In this document: positions 42,571-50,572 of the stretch, piece by piece
Position numbering within the stretch: position 1 is the first letter of the stretch
Layout of the letters: every line of letters begins with the position of its first letter
From: Streptomyces sp. DSM 110735
Lineage (GTDB): Bacteria; Actinomycetota; Actinomycetes; Streptomycetales; Streptomycetaceae
Assembly: GCF_016482685.1 (NCBI RefSeq)
Contig: NZ_JACYHF010000024.1
Location: 24,662-88,661, forward strand
DNA: 64,000 bases
Reading direction: 5' to 3'
Program-made: the position numbers and the translations under genes
The notes under the pieces: model-generated
What the model saw: the letters and a program-made list of their open reading frames with translations, nothing else
Databases searched by the model: none
Told to the model about the DNA's origin: nothing

Positions 42571-44921
42571 CCACCGACACCTTCCTCGCCGCGCGCCCCC
42601 GGGTGCGCCCCGACCTCGTCCAGGGACCCGCCCTCGTGCGGGGCGCCGCCCGGGTCCATCTGCTGAAGGACCCGCGCTCCGGGCGCCGTCTGGAGATCGG
42701 ACCGAAGGAACACTTCCTGATCAGCCGCCTGGACGGCAGCCGCACGCTGGCGGAGATCGGGCAGGAGTACGCCGGGGAGTTCGGCGCGCGACTGGGCGAG
42801 GCGCAGTGGGGGCAGTTGCTGCGGCTGCTGCACGGCAGGGGGCTGATGGAGGGCTCCCCCGCGCCCACCGCGGGTCCGCCGCCGGGACCCGAGCATCCGC
42901 CGAACGGGATTCTCGCCGGGCGCACCCGGATGGTCGCGGACGCGCCCGCGCTGATGGACCGGCTCCATCGGACGACCGCGTGGGCGCGCCGCCCCGCCGT
43001 CCTCACCGTGCTCACCGCGCTGGCGCTGGGCGTGCTCGTCGCCGTCGTCGTCCAGGCGGGCACGCTGTGGCGGCAGACGGAGGAGACCGCGCGGCAGCCG
43101 GTGCTGCTGTTCGCCGTCGGCTGTGTGCTGTGGTGCGGTCTTGCCCTGCACGAGCTGGCGCACGGGCTGTTCGCACGGGCGTGGGGCGGGAGGGTCACCG
43201 AGATCGGGCTGCGCTGGTTCTGCTTCGCGACGTACCTGTACTGCGAGGTGGAGGACGTGCAGTTCCTCGGCAGCCGGGGCCGCAAGGTAGCCACCGCCTG
43301 CGCCGGGGTGTTCGCCAACCTCCTGTTCCTGGTGCCGTTCTACCCGGTGTGGGCGCTGCTCCCGGCCGGTGCCGACGGTCGCTCCGCGCTCGGCGCGCTG
43401 CTGCTGCTCGGCACCGTGCTGGGCCTCGCCAACCTCCTCCCGCTGCCGCCGCTCGACGGCTACAAGGCGCTCGCCCACGCCCTCGGAGTGGTCGAACTCG
43501 CGGGCGGCAGCCGCACGTTCCTCGCCCTCGCGGTACGACGCGTGTTCCGGCGGGGGGCGGGCGTCGCCGCGTACCCGGTGCGACTGCGGCTGCTGTACGG
43601 CGTCTTCGCGCTGCTGATCGCCGTGCAGAGCGCGGCGCTGCTCGTGCTGTGCGGGGCGGCGCTGCGGTCGATGTTCCCGGACCGCTACGCGGTGCTCGCC
43701 TGGTCCCTGCCGCCCGCCCTGCTCGCGGCCGTGCTGCTGCTCTGGGCGCTGGGCGGGCTCGGACGCTCGCTGCGGGAGCGGCGCGCGGCGGCGACGCCGG
43801 AAGCTGCCCCCGCTCCCCAGGAAGTACCCCGGACCGTCCCCCACCCCCACAGTCCGCCGGGAGGTGCCGCTGCGGCGGTCGTCCCGGCCGCTCCGGACAC
43901 AGCAAGGAAAGGCGAGATGAGCGCACCCGACAGCAAGACCGAGCCCGAGACCGAACCCGGGAAGGAGACCGGTCCCGGGACCGGGTCCGAGACCGGACAC
44001 CCCGAACCGCCCGCCGAGACGGTCGTCGCCCTCGACGGCGTGACCAAGCGCTACGGCGAGGTGACCGCCCTCGACGGGGTCTCGCTCTCCGTGCGGCACG
44101 GCGAGTTCTTCGGCGTGCTCGGCCCCAACGGCGCGGGCAAGACCACTCTGGTGGAGATCGTCGAGGGGATGCGCGAGGCGGACTCGGGCACCGTGAGCGT
44201 CTTCGGGCAGAGCCCGTGGCCGCGCGACACCGCGCTGCTCGCGCGGATGGGTGTGCAGACCCAGTCCTCGGCGTTCTTCGCCCGGCTGACCGCGGGCGAG
44301 CATCTGCGGACGGTCGCCGCGCTCTACGGCATGGGTCCCGAGGTGGCGACGACGGCGCTGGAGCGGGTCGGGCTCACCGAGAAGGAGAACGCCCGGATCG
44401 ACCACCTCTCCGGCGGTCAGCGCCAGCGGCTCGCGGTCGCGACGGCGCTGCTGCACGAGCCGGAGCTGATCTTCCTGGACGAGCCGACGGCCGCGCTCGA
44501 CCCGGAGGCGCGGCGCGAACTGTGGGAGCTGCTCAAGTCGTTGCGCTCGGAGGGGCGCACGATCATCTGCACCACGCACTACCTGGACGAGGCCGAGGCG
44601 CTGTGCGACCGGGTCGCGATCATCGCCGGGGGACGGCTCGTCGCGCTGGACTCGCCGCGCAGTCTGATCCGCGCGCTGCACGCGCCGACGCGGCTGCTGC
44701 TGCCCGCCGGGCAGGTGTCGCCCGAGGCGGCGCTCGCCCTGGACGGGGTGGACCGGGCCGCCGTGGAGGGCGACGACCTGGTCCTGGAGACGACCGTGCC
44801 CAACCGGGTGCTGCCCGCGCTGGGCGACCTGGTCGACATCGACGCGGTCACCGTCCGCACCCCCACCCTCGAAGACGCCTACCTCTCGCTGACCGGCACC
44901 GGATCGGAGCACCACCGTTGA
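42567..44921 (+). CDS. PqqD-like / M50 peptidase / ABC ATPase fusion
   Basis: One unbroken frame of 784 codons joins three modules. Residues 1-95 resemble PqqD-like/RRE winged helices (LLKDPRSGRRLEIGPKEHFLISRLDGSRTL). Residues about 130-400 are an M50 site-2-protease-like membrane domain with the zinc motif HELAHG (His195, Glu196, His199) and PLDGYK (Asp297). From residue 451 an ABC ATPase follows: GPNGAGKTT near 519, LSGGQRQRLAV, LIFLDEPTAALD. ATG 43917 at the join has AAGGAAAGG upstream, so the ATPase may also be made alone. Likely jobs are export with the permease and possibly leader removal. Confidence 0.88.
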   Translation: MTTDTFLAARPRVRPDLVQGPALVRGAARVHLLKDPRSGRRLEIGPKEHFLISRLDGSRTLAEIGQEYAGEFGARLGEAQWGQLLRLLHGRGLMEGSPAPTAGPPPGPEHPPNGILAGRTRMVADAPALMDRLHRTTAWARRPAVLTVLTALALGVLVAVVVQAGTLWRQTEETARQPVLLFAVGCVLWCGLALHELAHGLFARAWGGRVTEIGLRWFCFATYLYCEVEDVQFLGSRGRKVATACAGVFANLLFLVPFYPVWALLPAGADGRSALGALLLLGTVLGLANLLPLPPLDGYKALAHALGVVELAGGSRTFLALAVRRVFRRGAGVAAYPVRLRLLYGVFALLIAVQSAALLVLCGAALRSMFPDRYAVLAWSLPPALLAAVLLLWALGGLGRSLRERRAAATPEAAPAPQEVPRTVPHPHSPPGGAAAAVVPAAPDTARKGEMSAPDSKTEPETEPGKETGPGTGSETGHPEPPAETVVALDGVTKRYGEVTALDGVSLSVRHGEFFGVLGPNGAGKTTLVEIVEGMREADSGTVSVFGQSPWPRDTALLARMGVQTQSSAFFARLTAGEHLRTVAALYGMGPEVATTALERVGLTEKENARIDHLSGGQRQRLAVATALLHEPELIFLDEPTAALDPEARRELWELLKSLRSEGRTIICTTHYLDEAEALCDRVAIIAGGRLVALDSPRSLIRALHAPTRLLLPAGQVSPEAALALDGVDRAAVEGDDLVLETTVPNRVLPALGDLVDIDAVTVRTPTLEDAYLSLTGTGSEHHR
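43904..43919 (+). promoter_or_regulatory. Internal ribosome site and in-frame ATG at the M50/ABC junction
   Basis: AAGGAAAGG precedes an in-frame ATG (43917) with no stop codon between the M50 and ATPase parts. The following 35 residues are polar and acidic (SAPDSKTEPETEPGK), a natural N-terminal tail for a free ATPase. This arrangement would allow both a fused protein and a free ATPase from one message. Confidence 0.55.
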
Positions 44922-45670
44922 GCGCCTACGCCGCACTGACCAGGGCCACCTATGTCGCGAGCGTGCGCGACAAGACGACCCTCTTCTTCACCTTCGCGTT
45001 CCCGCTGGCCTTCCTGGTGCTGTTCGGGCTGATCTTCCAGGGGCAGCATGTCGACGGCGGGCTCGCGTCCATCAACTACATCGCGCCGGGTGTGCTGTCC
45101 TGGGGCGTGGGCAACGCGGCCGTGTTCTCGGTCGGCTTCTCCCTCATGCAGCAGCGCCGTGACGACCTGCTCCGGCTGATCTGGCGCACCCCGACCCCGC
45201 TGCGCACCCTGATCGCCTCCCGCTGGACGGTGGCGCTGGCGGTCGCGCTCACGCAGACGCTGCTGTTCACCGCCGTCGCCCTGCTGCCGTTCTTCGGTCT
45301 TGAGCTGAACGGCCCCTGGTGGGCGGCGTTTCCGCTCCTGGTGCTCGGGGTGACCGCGTTCCTCGCGATGGGTCTGGTGGTCGGCAGCCTGGCCAACACC
45401 CCGGAGGCGGTCGCGGCGATCGCCAACCTGGTGATGGTGCCGATGGCGTTCCTGTCCGGCTCGTTCTTCCCCGACGACCTGATGCCGAGCTGGCTGCGCA
45501 CGGTCGCCAAGGTGCTGCCGCTGCACTACCTCAACGACGGTCTCACCGACGCGATGGGCGGCCGGGGCGACCTCGGGGACATCGGCCTCGACTGCCTCGG
45601 GCTCGTCGTCTTCGCCGCGGTCTTCGGGCTGATCGCCACCCGGATCTTCCGCTGGAGCAACCGGACATGA
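44918..45670 (+). CDS. ABC-2 type transporter permease
   Basis: The TTG start at 44918 overlaps the ATPase stop (TTGA), giving 250 residues with six hydrophobic segments. It shows the ABC-2 layout: TTLFFTFAFPLAFLVLFGLIF, GVLSWGVGNAAVFSVGFSLMQQRR, TQTLLFTAVALLPFFGLEL, LANTPEAVAAIANLVMVPMAFLSGSFFP and a last helix before the C-terminus. With the ATPase encoded just upstream it should export the mature peptide or give self-protection. It overlaps the second YcaO start (ATGA). Confidence 0.93.
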   Translation: MSAYAALTRATYVASVRDKTTLFFTFAFPLAFLVLFGLIFQGQHVDGGLASINYIAPGVLSWGVGNAAVFSVGFSLMQQRRDDLLRLIWRTPTPLRTLIASRWTVALAVALTQTLLFTAVALLPFFGLELNGPWWAAFPLLVLGVTAFLAMGLVVGSLANTPEAVAAIANLVMVPMAFLSGSFFPDDLMPSWLRTVAKVLPLHYLNDGLTDAMGGRGDLGDIGLDCLGLVVFAAVFGLIATRIFRWSNRT

Positions 45671-47613
45671 CGACCACGCTCGCACCCGCGCCCCTGGAGG
45701 CGGCGCGGGCCGACCTGGCGGCACGGCTCGCGGCGCGTGCCGCCGCGGCCGGGCTGCCCGCGCCCGCCGTCTCCCGGATCGGCGACACCAACGTGCTCGG
45801 CGAGAGCGTCCGCGCCGAGCTGCCGCCGAACCCGGCGGGCGTCCATCTCACCGCGCAGGCCGTGCTGTTGGGACCGTGGGGCGGTGCGCCGGAGACTCCG
45901 GACGCGTGCGGCACCTGTCTGGCGATGCGGCGCCAGCGGCTGCGCACCCGTACCGAGCGGGACGCGCTGGAGACCGGCGTCGAGACGACGGCGGCGGGGC
46001 AGTGGCCCATGCTGCCCGACCACACGGTGGACGCCGTGTGGTCGCTGCACCGGCTGATCGCCTCGGGCGCCGCCCGGCACACCGCGCAGGGTGCGGACGC
46101 CGCGTTGCCCCAGGTCACCGAGGTGGACCTGGAGACCCTGCGAGTACGCACCTTTCCCCTGGTGCCCGAGCCGATGTGCCCGCACTGCCGTCCCTTCACC
46201 GAGGCGGACACGGCGCGCGCGGCGGCCGAGGCGACGCTCTCGGCGCCCGCCTCGCTGCCCAAGCCCGACCGCGACGCGTACCGGCTGCGCCGCGCCTCCG
46301 ACTATCCGCTCCCGGTGAAGGGGCTCGCCAACCCGGTGTGCGGGGTGCTCGGCGGCGGCACCTGGATCGACGTGACCTCGCCGACGACGGCGCCGGTCGC
46401 GGGCAGCGTCTTCATGCGGGGGTACGCCGGTCTCACCGACGTCACCTGGAGCGGTCAGTCCAACTCCTTCGCCAGCAGCAGGGAGTTGGCGTTCCTGGAG
46501 GGACTGGAGCGCTACGCGGGCACCCATCGGCGTCACCGCGCGCCAGTCGTCACCGCTTCCCTCGAGGAGCTGGGCGAGCGCGCCCTGGACCCGCGCACCT
46601 GCGGGCTCTACGGTCCGCGCACCTACGCCGAGGACCCGATGGTCGAGCCCTTCGACCCGGCCCGGCGCATCCCCTGGGTGAGCGGCTGGTCCCTGCGTGA
46701 CGAGCTCGAAGTCCTGGTCCCGGCGCGGCTGGTGTACTACAGCGAGGGCACCCGGGCGGACAACTTCGTCTTCGAGTGCTCCAACGGATGTGCCACGGGC
46801 GGTACTTGGGAGGAGGCGGTCTTCTTCGGGCTGCTCGAACTGGTCGAGCGGGACGCCTTCCTGCTCGGCTGGTACGGGAACCTCCCACTGCCCGAGATCG
46901 ACCTGGCGGCGGTGGCCGGACCCCGGGTGCGGGCGATGGTCGCGCGGGCCGCGCTCCAGGGCTACGACGTGCATGTCTTCGACAATCGGGTGGACCTCCC
47001 GGTGCCCGTCGTGACCGGTCTCGCGGTACGCCGTGACGACGGTCCGGGCACCCTCGCCTTCGCGGCGGGGGCGTCCTTCGACCCGGAGACGGCTGTCGAG
47101 TCGGCGGTGTCCGAGATCCTGACGTACATCCCGCATCTGCCGGGCCAGGTGGCGGAGCGTCCCGGCGAACTCGCCGCCATGGTCGAGGACTTCGACCTGG
47201 TGCGACGGCTGCCCGATCATGCGGCGCTGTTCGGGCTGCCCGCGATGCGGGAGCACGCGCGGGGGTATCTGAACCCGCCGCGCACGGCTGCCCCGGACGA
47301 ACTGTTCGCCGGGTGGGAGGAGTTGCGTCCTCGTACCGGTGATCTCCGGGACGATCTGCTGCTGTTGCGGGATCTGCTGGCCGGGGCGGGGTGCGACGTC
47401 GTCGCCGTGGACCAGACGACTCCCGAGCAGCGGCGGATGGGGCTGCGTACGGTGGCCACGCTCGCTCCCGGGCTGCTGCCGATCGACTTCGGCTGGCCGC
47501 GGCAGCGGGCGTTGCACATGCCCCGGCTGCGCACCGCGCCCCATCGGGCGGGGATGGTGGCGGCTCCGCTGCGGGAGGAGGAGCTGCGGAGGGTGCCGCA
47601 TCCGTTCCCGTAG
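45667..47613 (+). CDS. YcaO cyclodehydratase 2
   Basis: A second full-length YcaO protein (648 residues) with the same layout as the first. The N-terminal domain has Cys pairs ACGTC near residue 80 and MCPHC near 173. The YcaO domain has FLEGLERYAGTH, FECSNGCATGG, LLELVERDAFLLGW, ESAVSEILTYI and terminal VPHPFP. All ATP-site Glu residues seen in copy 1 are kept, so it should be active. Sequence differs enough from copy 1 to suggest an old duplication or separate role, for example different residues or positions in the core. It is the last gene of the operon, before paired hairpins. Confidence 0.93.
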   Translation: MTTTLAPAPLEAARADLAARLAARAAAAGLPAPAVSRIGDTNVLGESVRAELPPNPAGVHLTAQAVLLGPWGGAPETPDACGTCLAMRRQRLRTRTERDALETGVETTAAGQWPMLPDHTVDAVWSLHRLIASGAARHTAQGADAALPQVTEVDLETLRVRTFPLVPEPMCPHCRPFTEADTARAAAEATLSAPASLPKPDRDAYRLRRASDYPLPVKGLANPVCGVLGGGTWIDVTSPTTAPVAGSVFMRGYAGLTDVTWSGQSNSFASSRELAFLEGLERYAGTHRRHRAPVVTASLEELGERALDPRTCGLYGPRTYAEDPMVEPFDPARRIPWVSGWSLRDELEVLVPARLVYYSEGTRADNFVFECSNGCATGGTWEEAVFFGLLELVERDAFLLGWYGNLPLPEIDLAAVAGPRVRAMVARAALQGYDVHVFDNRVDLPVPVVTGLAVRRDDGPGTLAFAAGASFDPETAVESAVSEILTYIPHLPGQVAERPGELAAMVEDFDLVRRLPDHAALFGLPAMREHARGYLNPPRTAAPDELFAGWEELRPRTGDLRDDLLLLRDLLAGAGCDVVAVDQTTPEQRRMGLRTVATLAPGLLPIDFGWPRQRALHMPRLRTAPHRAGMVAAPLREEELRRVPHPFP

Positions 47614-47625
47614 ATCCGCCGCCCC

Positions 47626-47651
47626 GGGACCGGCTCCCCCGAGCCGGTCCC
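47626..47651. terminator. Hairpin after the second YcaO gene
   Basis: GGGACCGGCTC (47626-47636) pairs perfectly with GAGCCGGTCCC (47641-47651) around CCCC, 13 nt after the YcaO stop. A weaker hairpin follows: GTGAACGGG (47659-47667) with 47681-47689. Together they form a first barrier for operon readthrough. Confidence 0.7.
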
Positions 47652-47690
47652 CCGAGACGTGAACGGGTCCTTCGCCACGGCCCGTTCACA

Positions 47691-47733
47691 CCGACGGTCC
47701 CCGGCGCGCGAGGTGCGCGCCGGGGACCGTCGG
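47691..47733. terminator. Strong bidirectional terminator between the YcaO operon and the precursor gene
   Basis: A perfect 19-bp stem (47691-47709 with 47715-47733) with loop GAGGT lies between the two converging transcripts. It begins 15 nt beyond the precursor stop. It should protect both messages from antisense transcription. Confidence 0.88.
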
Positions 47734-47748
47734 AGCCGACGACGAGCG

Positions 47749-47922
47749 TCAGGCGGTGCAGGAGGTGGTGCTGGTCGTGCTGGAGCAGGTGCTCGTGGAC
47801 GAGCAGCTCGTGGACGAACCGAGCATGACCTCACTGGCGTCCGAGTAGTCGGTGATCTCGAAGGTCTCCGACTCCAGGTCCAGGATCTCCTGGGCGAGGG
47901 AGGCGAGGTTGTTGTCAGCCAT
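47749..47922 (-). CDS. Precursor peptide of the azole/dehydroamino-acid RiPP (57 aa)
   Basis: ATG 47922 follows GGAAGGAG at 7-nt spacing, an excellent ribosome site. The leader (about residues 1-35) starts MADNNLASLAQEILDL, is acidic, and continues SETFEITDYSDASEVMLG. The core (36-57) reads SSTSCSSTSTC then SSTTSTTSCTA: 10 Ser, 8 Thr, 3 Cys and one Ala. Leader pattern and core type match thiopeptide-type bacteriocin precursors. Cys40, Cys46 and Cys55 are expected to become thiazoles; Ser and Thr may become oxazoles, Dha or Dhb. The cut site is probably near Gly35 but is not proven. The gene is convergent to the biosynthetic operon and has its own promoter region. Confidence 0.93.
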   Translation of the reverse strand: MADNNLASLAQEILDLESETFEITDYSDASEVMLGSSTSCSSTSTCSSTTSTTSCTA

Positions 47923-48021
47923 GATGGCTCCTTCCGGGTCGGGGGACGTGACTCCGGACGGGACGGCTCCCGGCCGGTGGTGCGGCGAACCCGCCGGAGG
48001 CCGTGGCCTTCGGCAACTCCT

Positions 48022-48078
48022 TTTCTACGCGCGTCCGTTGTCAGCCTCCTGGCGTACCGCTGTCACATCGCTGACATG
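48022..48078 (-). promoter_or_regulatory. Candidate SARP-dependent promoter of the precursor gene
   Basis: Four heptamers at exact 11-bp spacing lie at 48039-48045 (TGTCAGC), 48050-48056 (TGGCGTA), 48061-48067 (TGTCACA) and 48072-48078 (TGACATG), as read on the plus strand. Read towards the precursor, the last copy is followed 11 nt later by TAGAAA (48027-48022), a possible -10 box, about 100 nt before the precursor start. The period and number fit known SARP sites. The inner pair TGTCA-N6-TGACA (48061-48076) is also a palindrome, so a repressor site is an alternative. Confidence 0.55.
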
Positions 48079-48145
48079 TTCCGTCCAAGCCGGCCGGGAA
48101 CCCCGCGTTCCGCCCGGGCCGGTCACGATCCCGAGGAGCCCCGCC

Positions 48146-49462
48146 GTGCCCGACCTCCGCGAACCCCCGGCCACCGGGACCGAGTTGCCGGACGTACGCC
48201 CCCTGCTCGCCCCCGCCGCCGAGCTGTACCTCGATCTGCACCAGCACCCCGAACTGTCGGGCGCGGAGACCCGCACGGCAGCCCGGTTCGCCGACTGGCT
48301 GGAGTCGGACGGCTTCCACGTGCTGCGGGGCGTGGGCGGTCACGGCGTGGCCGCCGAACTCCGCAACGGCGAAGGACCGGCCGTCCTGCTGCGCGCCGAA
48401 CTCGACGCGCTCCCGGTCGCGGAGCGCACCGGCGCCCCCTACGCGAGCACCGCCACCGCCCCCGGACCCGACGGGCGCCCGGTACCGGTCATGCACGCCT
48501 GCGGCCACGACGCCCACCTCGCCTGCGCGGCGGCGGCAGCCCGCTGGTTCGCCACGCACCCGAGCCGCTGGCGCGGCACACTCCTGGTCGTCGGCCAGCC
48601 CGCCGAGGAGACGCTGAGCGGGGCGCGGGCCATGCTGGAGGACGGGCTGTACGAGCGGATCACCGTGCCCGACGTGGTGCTGGCGCAGCACACGGCCGCG
48701 TTCCCGGCGGGGATGGTCGCCCACGCAGACGGTCCGGTGCTGGCGGGCAGCCGCACACTGGAGCTGGTCTTCGAGGGCGACGGCGGCCACGCGGCGACCC
48801 CGCACCTGTCGGCCGACCCGCTGTCGACGGCGGCCGGGGTCGTCACCCGCCTGCCCGCCCTCGCGGCACGGGAGAGCGGCCCGGCGGAACGCCTGACGGT
48901 CACGGCGTCCGCACTGCACACGGGCGACGCCGGTCACGCCGGAAACGTGATCGCCTCCCGTGCCGAACTCCGCGTCACCATGCGGGCGTTCTCCGACACG
49001 GCGCTCTCCGGCGCGGTCACCGCCGTGGAGCGCGTGGCCCGCGCCGAGGCGTCCGCCGCCGCGCTGCCACCCCGCGTGACGGTCACCGAGCTGTCCCGCT
49101 CCGGGGTCACGCTCCCCGACCCCGAGGTCACAGCGACCGTACGACAGGCCCACCGCGCGGCATTCGGCCCCGCCCGCGTCACCGGCTGGCCCGCCACCAC
49201 GGCCACCGAGGACTTCCCCCTGCTCACAGGCGCGGGCGCCGCCCTCCACGGCCACCCCGGCATCCAGGGCAGCTACTGGATGCTCGGCACCGTCGGTCCG
49301 GCCCAGTGGGCGGCAGCCCCGGGCGACACTCCGGCGGAGAAGTTCCGCACCCTCCCCGGCAACCACTCCCCGCACTATCTCCCCAGCGTCCGGCTGACGT
49401 TGGAGACGGGGACGGCGGCGCTGGTGACGGCGGCGCTGAGCCGCCTGGGAACGGACGTGTGA
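48146..49462 (+). CDS. M20-family amidohydrolase/peptidase
   Basis: GTG 48146 has GAGGAG 7 nt upstream and gives 438 residues. It carries the M20D signatures LYLDLHQHPELSG, VLLRAELDALPV, VMHACGHDAHLACAAAAARWF, LVVGQPAEETLSGARAML and the dimerisation domain FEGDGGHAATPH, and ends WPATTATEDFPLL. Metal ligands (His, Asp, Glu, His) are in place. Such enzymes remove acyl or amino-acid groups from amides. It is divergent from the precursor gene and shares its 223-bp control region, so it could belong to the RiPP cluster; this link is positional only. Confidence 0.9.
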   Translation: MPDLREPPATGTELPDVRPLLAPAAELYLDLHQHPELSGAETRTAARFADWLESDGFHVLRGVGGHGVAAELRNGEGPAVLLRAELDALPVAERTGAPYASTATAPGPDGRPVPVMHACGHDAHLACAAAAARWFATHPSRWRGTLLVVGQPAEETLSGARAMLEDGLYERITVPDVVLAQHTAAFPAGMVAHADGPVLAGSRTLELVFEGDGGHAATPHLSADPLSTAAGVVTRLPALAARESGPAERLTVTASALHTGDAGHAGNVIASRAELRVTMRAFSDTALSGAVTAVERVARAEASAAALPPRVTVTELSRSGVTLPDPEVTATVRQAHRAAFGPARVTGWPATTATEDFPLLTGAGAALHGHPGIQGSYWMLGTVGPAQWAAAPGDTPAEKFRTLPGNHSPHYLPSVRLTLETGTAALVTAALSRLGTDV

Positions 49463-49466
49463 GGGC

Positions 49467-49555
49467 GCCGGATCGCACGGGGCCACCAAGTCGCGTGCGC
49501 CCGCCAGATCTCACGGGGCCAGCGGACCGCGTACGGCCGCCCGATCGCAGGAGAC
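49467..49555. repeat. Degenerate repeat, about 35-nt unit, three copies
   Basis: Between two converging genes the sequence repeats with a period of about 35 nt: CCGGATCGCACGGGGCCA, CCAGATCTCACGGGGCCA and CCCGATCGCAGG, separated by GTCGCGTGCGCCC-like and ACCGCGTACGGCC-like spacers. No gene is associated with it, and no hairpin of note was found, so the converging genes lack a clear terminator here. Confidence 0.5.
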
Positions 49556-49562
49556 CCCCGGG

Positions 49563-50465
49563 TCAGGAAGCCCTCACCTTCGCCGCCGCCGCCAAGTAGC
49601 CCCGCACCAAGGGCCGTTCGTCGTCCCCTCGGGCCGCCACCGCCAACTGCGCCGGGGAGATGCCCCGGACGGGCACGGCGACCACCTCGTCCCGGACGAT
49701 CAGCGGGGCGTTGCCCCGGGCCAGCAGCACGACGCCCTGCCCGTTGGCGACCGCCTCGTGGGTCTCCTCGGCGCTGCCGACCACGGCGCCGATCCGGGGA
49801 ACGCGTCCGCCCCGGGCGTCCATGGCCAGCCAGTGGTCACGCAGCGGACCCGCCTCCGGCGGAAGGGCGAGGAACGGCTCCTCGAGGAGGTCGGCGAAGT
49901 CCAGGGCCCCTTCGTGATCAGCCTCGGCCGCGAGCCGGTGACCGCGCGGCAGCGCCACCAGGCGCGGCTCCTCGGCCACCACGACGTACCGATAGCGCTC
50001 CCCGTCCGCCAACGGCAGCCAGACGAAGGCGACATCGCTGGAGCCGTCGGTCAACCCGGCGCTGGGATCGGCCCAGTTGACCTGGCGCAGCACGGGATGC
50101 GCCTCGGGGTGCGCGGAGAGCAGCCGGGTGCGCAGGGCGGGGAGCAGTCCGCGTCCCGGGCTGGTGGACATGCCGATCACCAGGGTGCCGCGCTCGGCGG
50201 CCCGCGCCTCGGTCACGGCGGCCTCGGCCGCCGTCCAGGCGTCCAGCACCGCGCGGGCGTGCGGCAGCAGAGCCTCCCCCACCGAGGTCAGCCGTACGGT
50301 CCGCCGGTCGCGCCGGAACAGTTCCGTGCCGAGCTGCCGCTCCAGCATCCGTATCTGTTTGCTGAGCGCGGGCTGGGAGACGAAGAGCCGCCCGGCCGCC
50401 CGGGTGAAGCTCAACTCCTCGGCGACAGCGGCGAAGTAGCGCAGATCCCGTCCGTGGACATCCAT
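49563..50465 (-). CDS. LysR-family transcriptional regulator
   Basis: The 300-residue protein has the LysR winged helix at 1-60 (LRYFAAVAEELSFTRAAGRLFVSQPALSKQIRMLERQLGTELF) and a substrate-binding domain from about 90 on (GTLVIGMSTSPGRGLLPALR). It is divergent from the SDR gene at 50573, with a 107-bp gap, the usual arrangement for LysR control of the neighbour. The effector is unknown. No plain T-N11-A operator was identified. Confidence 0.93.
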   Translation of the reverse strand: MDVHGRDLRYFAAVAEELSFTRAAGRLFVSQPALSKQIRMLERQLGTELFRRDRRTVRLTSVGEALLPHARAVLDAWTAAEAAVTEARAAERGTLVIGMSTSPGRGLLPALRTRLLSAHPEAHPVLRQVNWADPSAGLTDGSSDVAFVWLPLADGERYRYVVVAEEPRLVALPRGHRLAAEADHEGALDFADLLEEPFLALPPEAGPLRDHWLAMDARGGRVPRIGAVVGSAEETHEAVANGQGVVLLARGNAPLIVRDEVVAVPVRGISPAQLAVAARGDDERPLVRGYLAAAAKVRAS

Positions 50466-50572
50466 GCCGCATGGCTATCACAGCGGGTCTTGGACAGGGC
50501 CCGGACGGCGGCGAAGGATGGGAGACATCGGCGGGAAGATCCCGTACGGCGATCCACGAGGGAGACGGACAC

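Noticed and set aside
43917..44921. Annotating the ABC ATPase only as a separate gene
   Set aside because: The frame is continuous with the M50 part with no stop, so the fusion was kept and the internal start was noted as an alternative.
47659..49599. 646-codon plus-strand frame over the precursor and M20 genes
   Set aside because: It crosses the terminator and the precursor gene; composition is Arg/Pro-rich, and the M20 protein in another frame carries all family motifs.
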